A stretch of 6,886 nt of DNA from Chryseobacterium gleum (GTDB lineage: Bacteria > Bacteroidota > Bacteroidia > Flavobacteriales_C > GCA-002722245), in NCBI GenBank assembly GCA_945903925.1, contig CAMDPJ010000127.1, positions 1 through 6,886 of the forward strand, in the 5' to 3' direction. Of the stretch, positions 6,310-6,886 are shown piece after piece (position 1 is the stretch's first letter; the number at the start of each line of letters is the position of its first letter). The notes under the pieces were generated by a model. That model was not told the DNA's origin and made no database searches. It saw only the letters and a program-made list of their open reading frames with translations. The translations under genes and the position numbers were made by a program.

Positions 6310-6886
6310 TTAATTAAAAAATCTCTTTTTTATTTTCTCCGCTAGAAACGTCGATAATTTCTCGTACGACTCATACGTCCAACCAGCAATATGTGGAGAC
6401 AACACAACTTTATCGGAATGTATTAAATATTGAAAATCTTGTGGAAGTTCTTCCGCATTTAGTTTTTCAAATGATACCGATTCGTATTCTAAAACATCTA
6501 AACATGCTCCGCGAACTTTTCCGCTTTTTAAAGCAGCAACTAAGTCGGCAGTTTTTACACATTTACCTCTTGCGGTATTGATGAAGAAAATATCTTTTTG
6601 GAAAGAGTTAAACCATTCTGCTTTGGCAATATTTGTTGTTTCTGCAGCAAGTGGAAGATGCAAACTTACAAAATCTGCTTGCTCGAAAATTTCTTCCATG
6701 GAAGCTTTATAATCGTATTGTTCTTTGTATTTATCGTAAGCTAAAATTTTCACTCCAAAACCTTGTAATCGCTCTGCTACAGCCGATCCCATTTCTCCGT
6801 AACCAATCAGTGCAAACGTTTTTCCTTTCAATTCTATTCCTCTGTTTTCTGCTCTTTTCCAAATGCCGTTGCGCACTTCAGCATCG
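6310..6886 (-). CDS. D-2-hydroxyacid dehydrogenase, probably short-type phosphoglycerate dehydrogenase (partial, N-terminus off right edge)
   Basis: The frame is open to the right edge, giving 192 complete codons including the stop; the first visible residues are DAEVRNGIWKR, so the true start lies outside and the GTG at 6876 is an internal valine. The fragment holds the whole NAD-binding domain. Visible are the Rossmann motif GYGEMG followed by an acidic residue in ILAYDKYK, which favours NAD; HLPL; the substrate Arg in INTARGK; the catalytic Glu region LDVLEYE; and the catalytic His in SPHIAGWT. The protein ends about 25 residues after that His, so there is no C-terminal ACT regulatory domain. 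That fits the short SerA-like enzymes of Bacteroidota, which oxidise 3-phosphoglycerate in the first step of serine synthesis. A different 2-hydroxyacid substrate cannot be excluded, and no serC is in view. The TAA is followed by a 355-base gap and I see no strong terminator. Confidence 0.9.
   Translation of the reverse strand, partial: DAEVRNGIWKRAENRGIELKGKTFALIGYGEMGSAVAERLQGFGVKILAYDKYKEQYDYKASMEEIFEQADFVSLHLPLAAETTNIAKAEWFNSFQKDIFFINTARGKCVKTADLVAALKSGKVRGACLDVLEYESVSFEKLNAEELPQDFQYLIHSDKVVLSPHIAGWTYESYEKLSTFLAEKIKKRFFN

Noticed and set aside
6874..6876. GTG at 6876 as the start of the dehydrogenase
   Set aside because: The frame stays open to the edge and the upstream residues (DAE before VRNG) fit the family, so this is an internal valine of a truncated gene.

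Overview
The window is about 62% A+T and reads as Bacteroidota (Bacteroidetes) chromosome, probably from the Chitinophagales/Sphingobacteriales side, though I cannot fix the genus. Four things point there: a 1097-residue SecA with the long N-terminal and internal insertions seen in that phylum; a 73-residue DUF2795 protein of the type found there; the N-terminus of a large secreted protein of the kind exported by the type IX secretion system; and two promoters matching the Bacteroidota consensus TTG-N17-23-TAnnTTTG. All genes lie on the minus strand, so transcription runs from high to low coordinates. I found no convincing plus-strand gene.

Layout in the direction of transcription: (1) 6886-6310, the C-terminal two thirds of a D-2-hydroxyacid dehydrogenase, probably a phosphoglycerate dehydrogenase of the short SerA type. 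(2) A 355-base gap with no gene but a long imperfect hairpin. (3) 5954-5403, a PduO-type ATP:cob(I)alamin adenosyltransferase. (4) 5296-5075, a small acidic DUF2795 protein with its own promoter and a clear intrinsic terminator. (5) 4895-1602, secA, with its own promoter and a cluster of inverted repeats just upstream. (6) 1593-1074, a very small protein-kinase-fold gene starting 8 bases after the secA stop and broken by one extra G in a GGGG run. (7) A 268-base gap. (8) 805 to the left edge, the first 268 residues of a secreted surface protein.

Most of this is housekeeping: protein export (SecA), cofactor activation (adenosylcobalamin) and probably serine synthesis. The leftmost gene encodes a likely client of the export route, since type IX cargo first crosses the inner membrane through Sec. 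I see no defence system, mobile element, CRISPR array or RNA gene. The parts most worth a second look are the frameshifted mini-kinase coupled to secA, an isoleucine where SecA's two-helix-finger tyrosine is expected, and the repeat cluster before the secA promoter.
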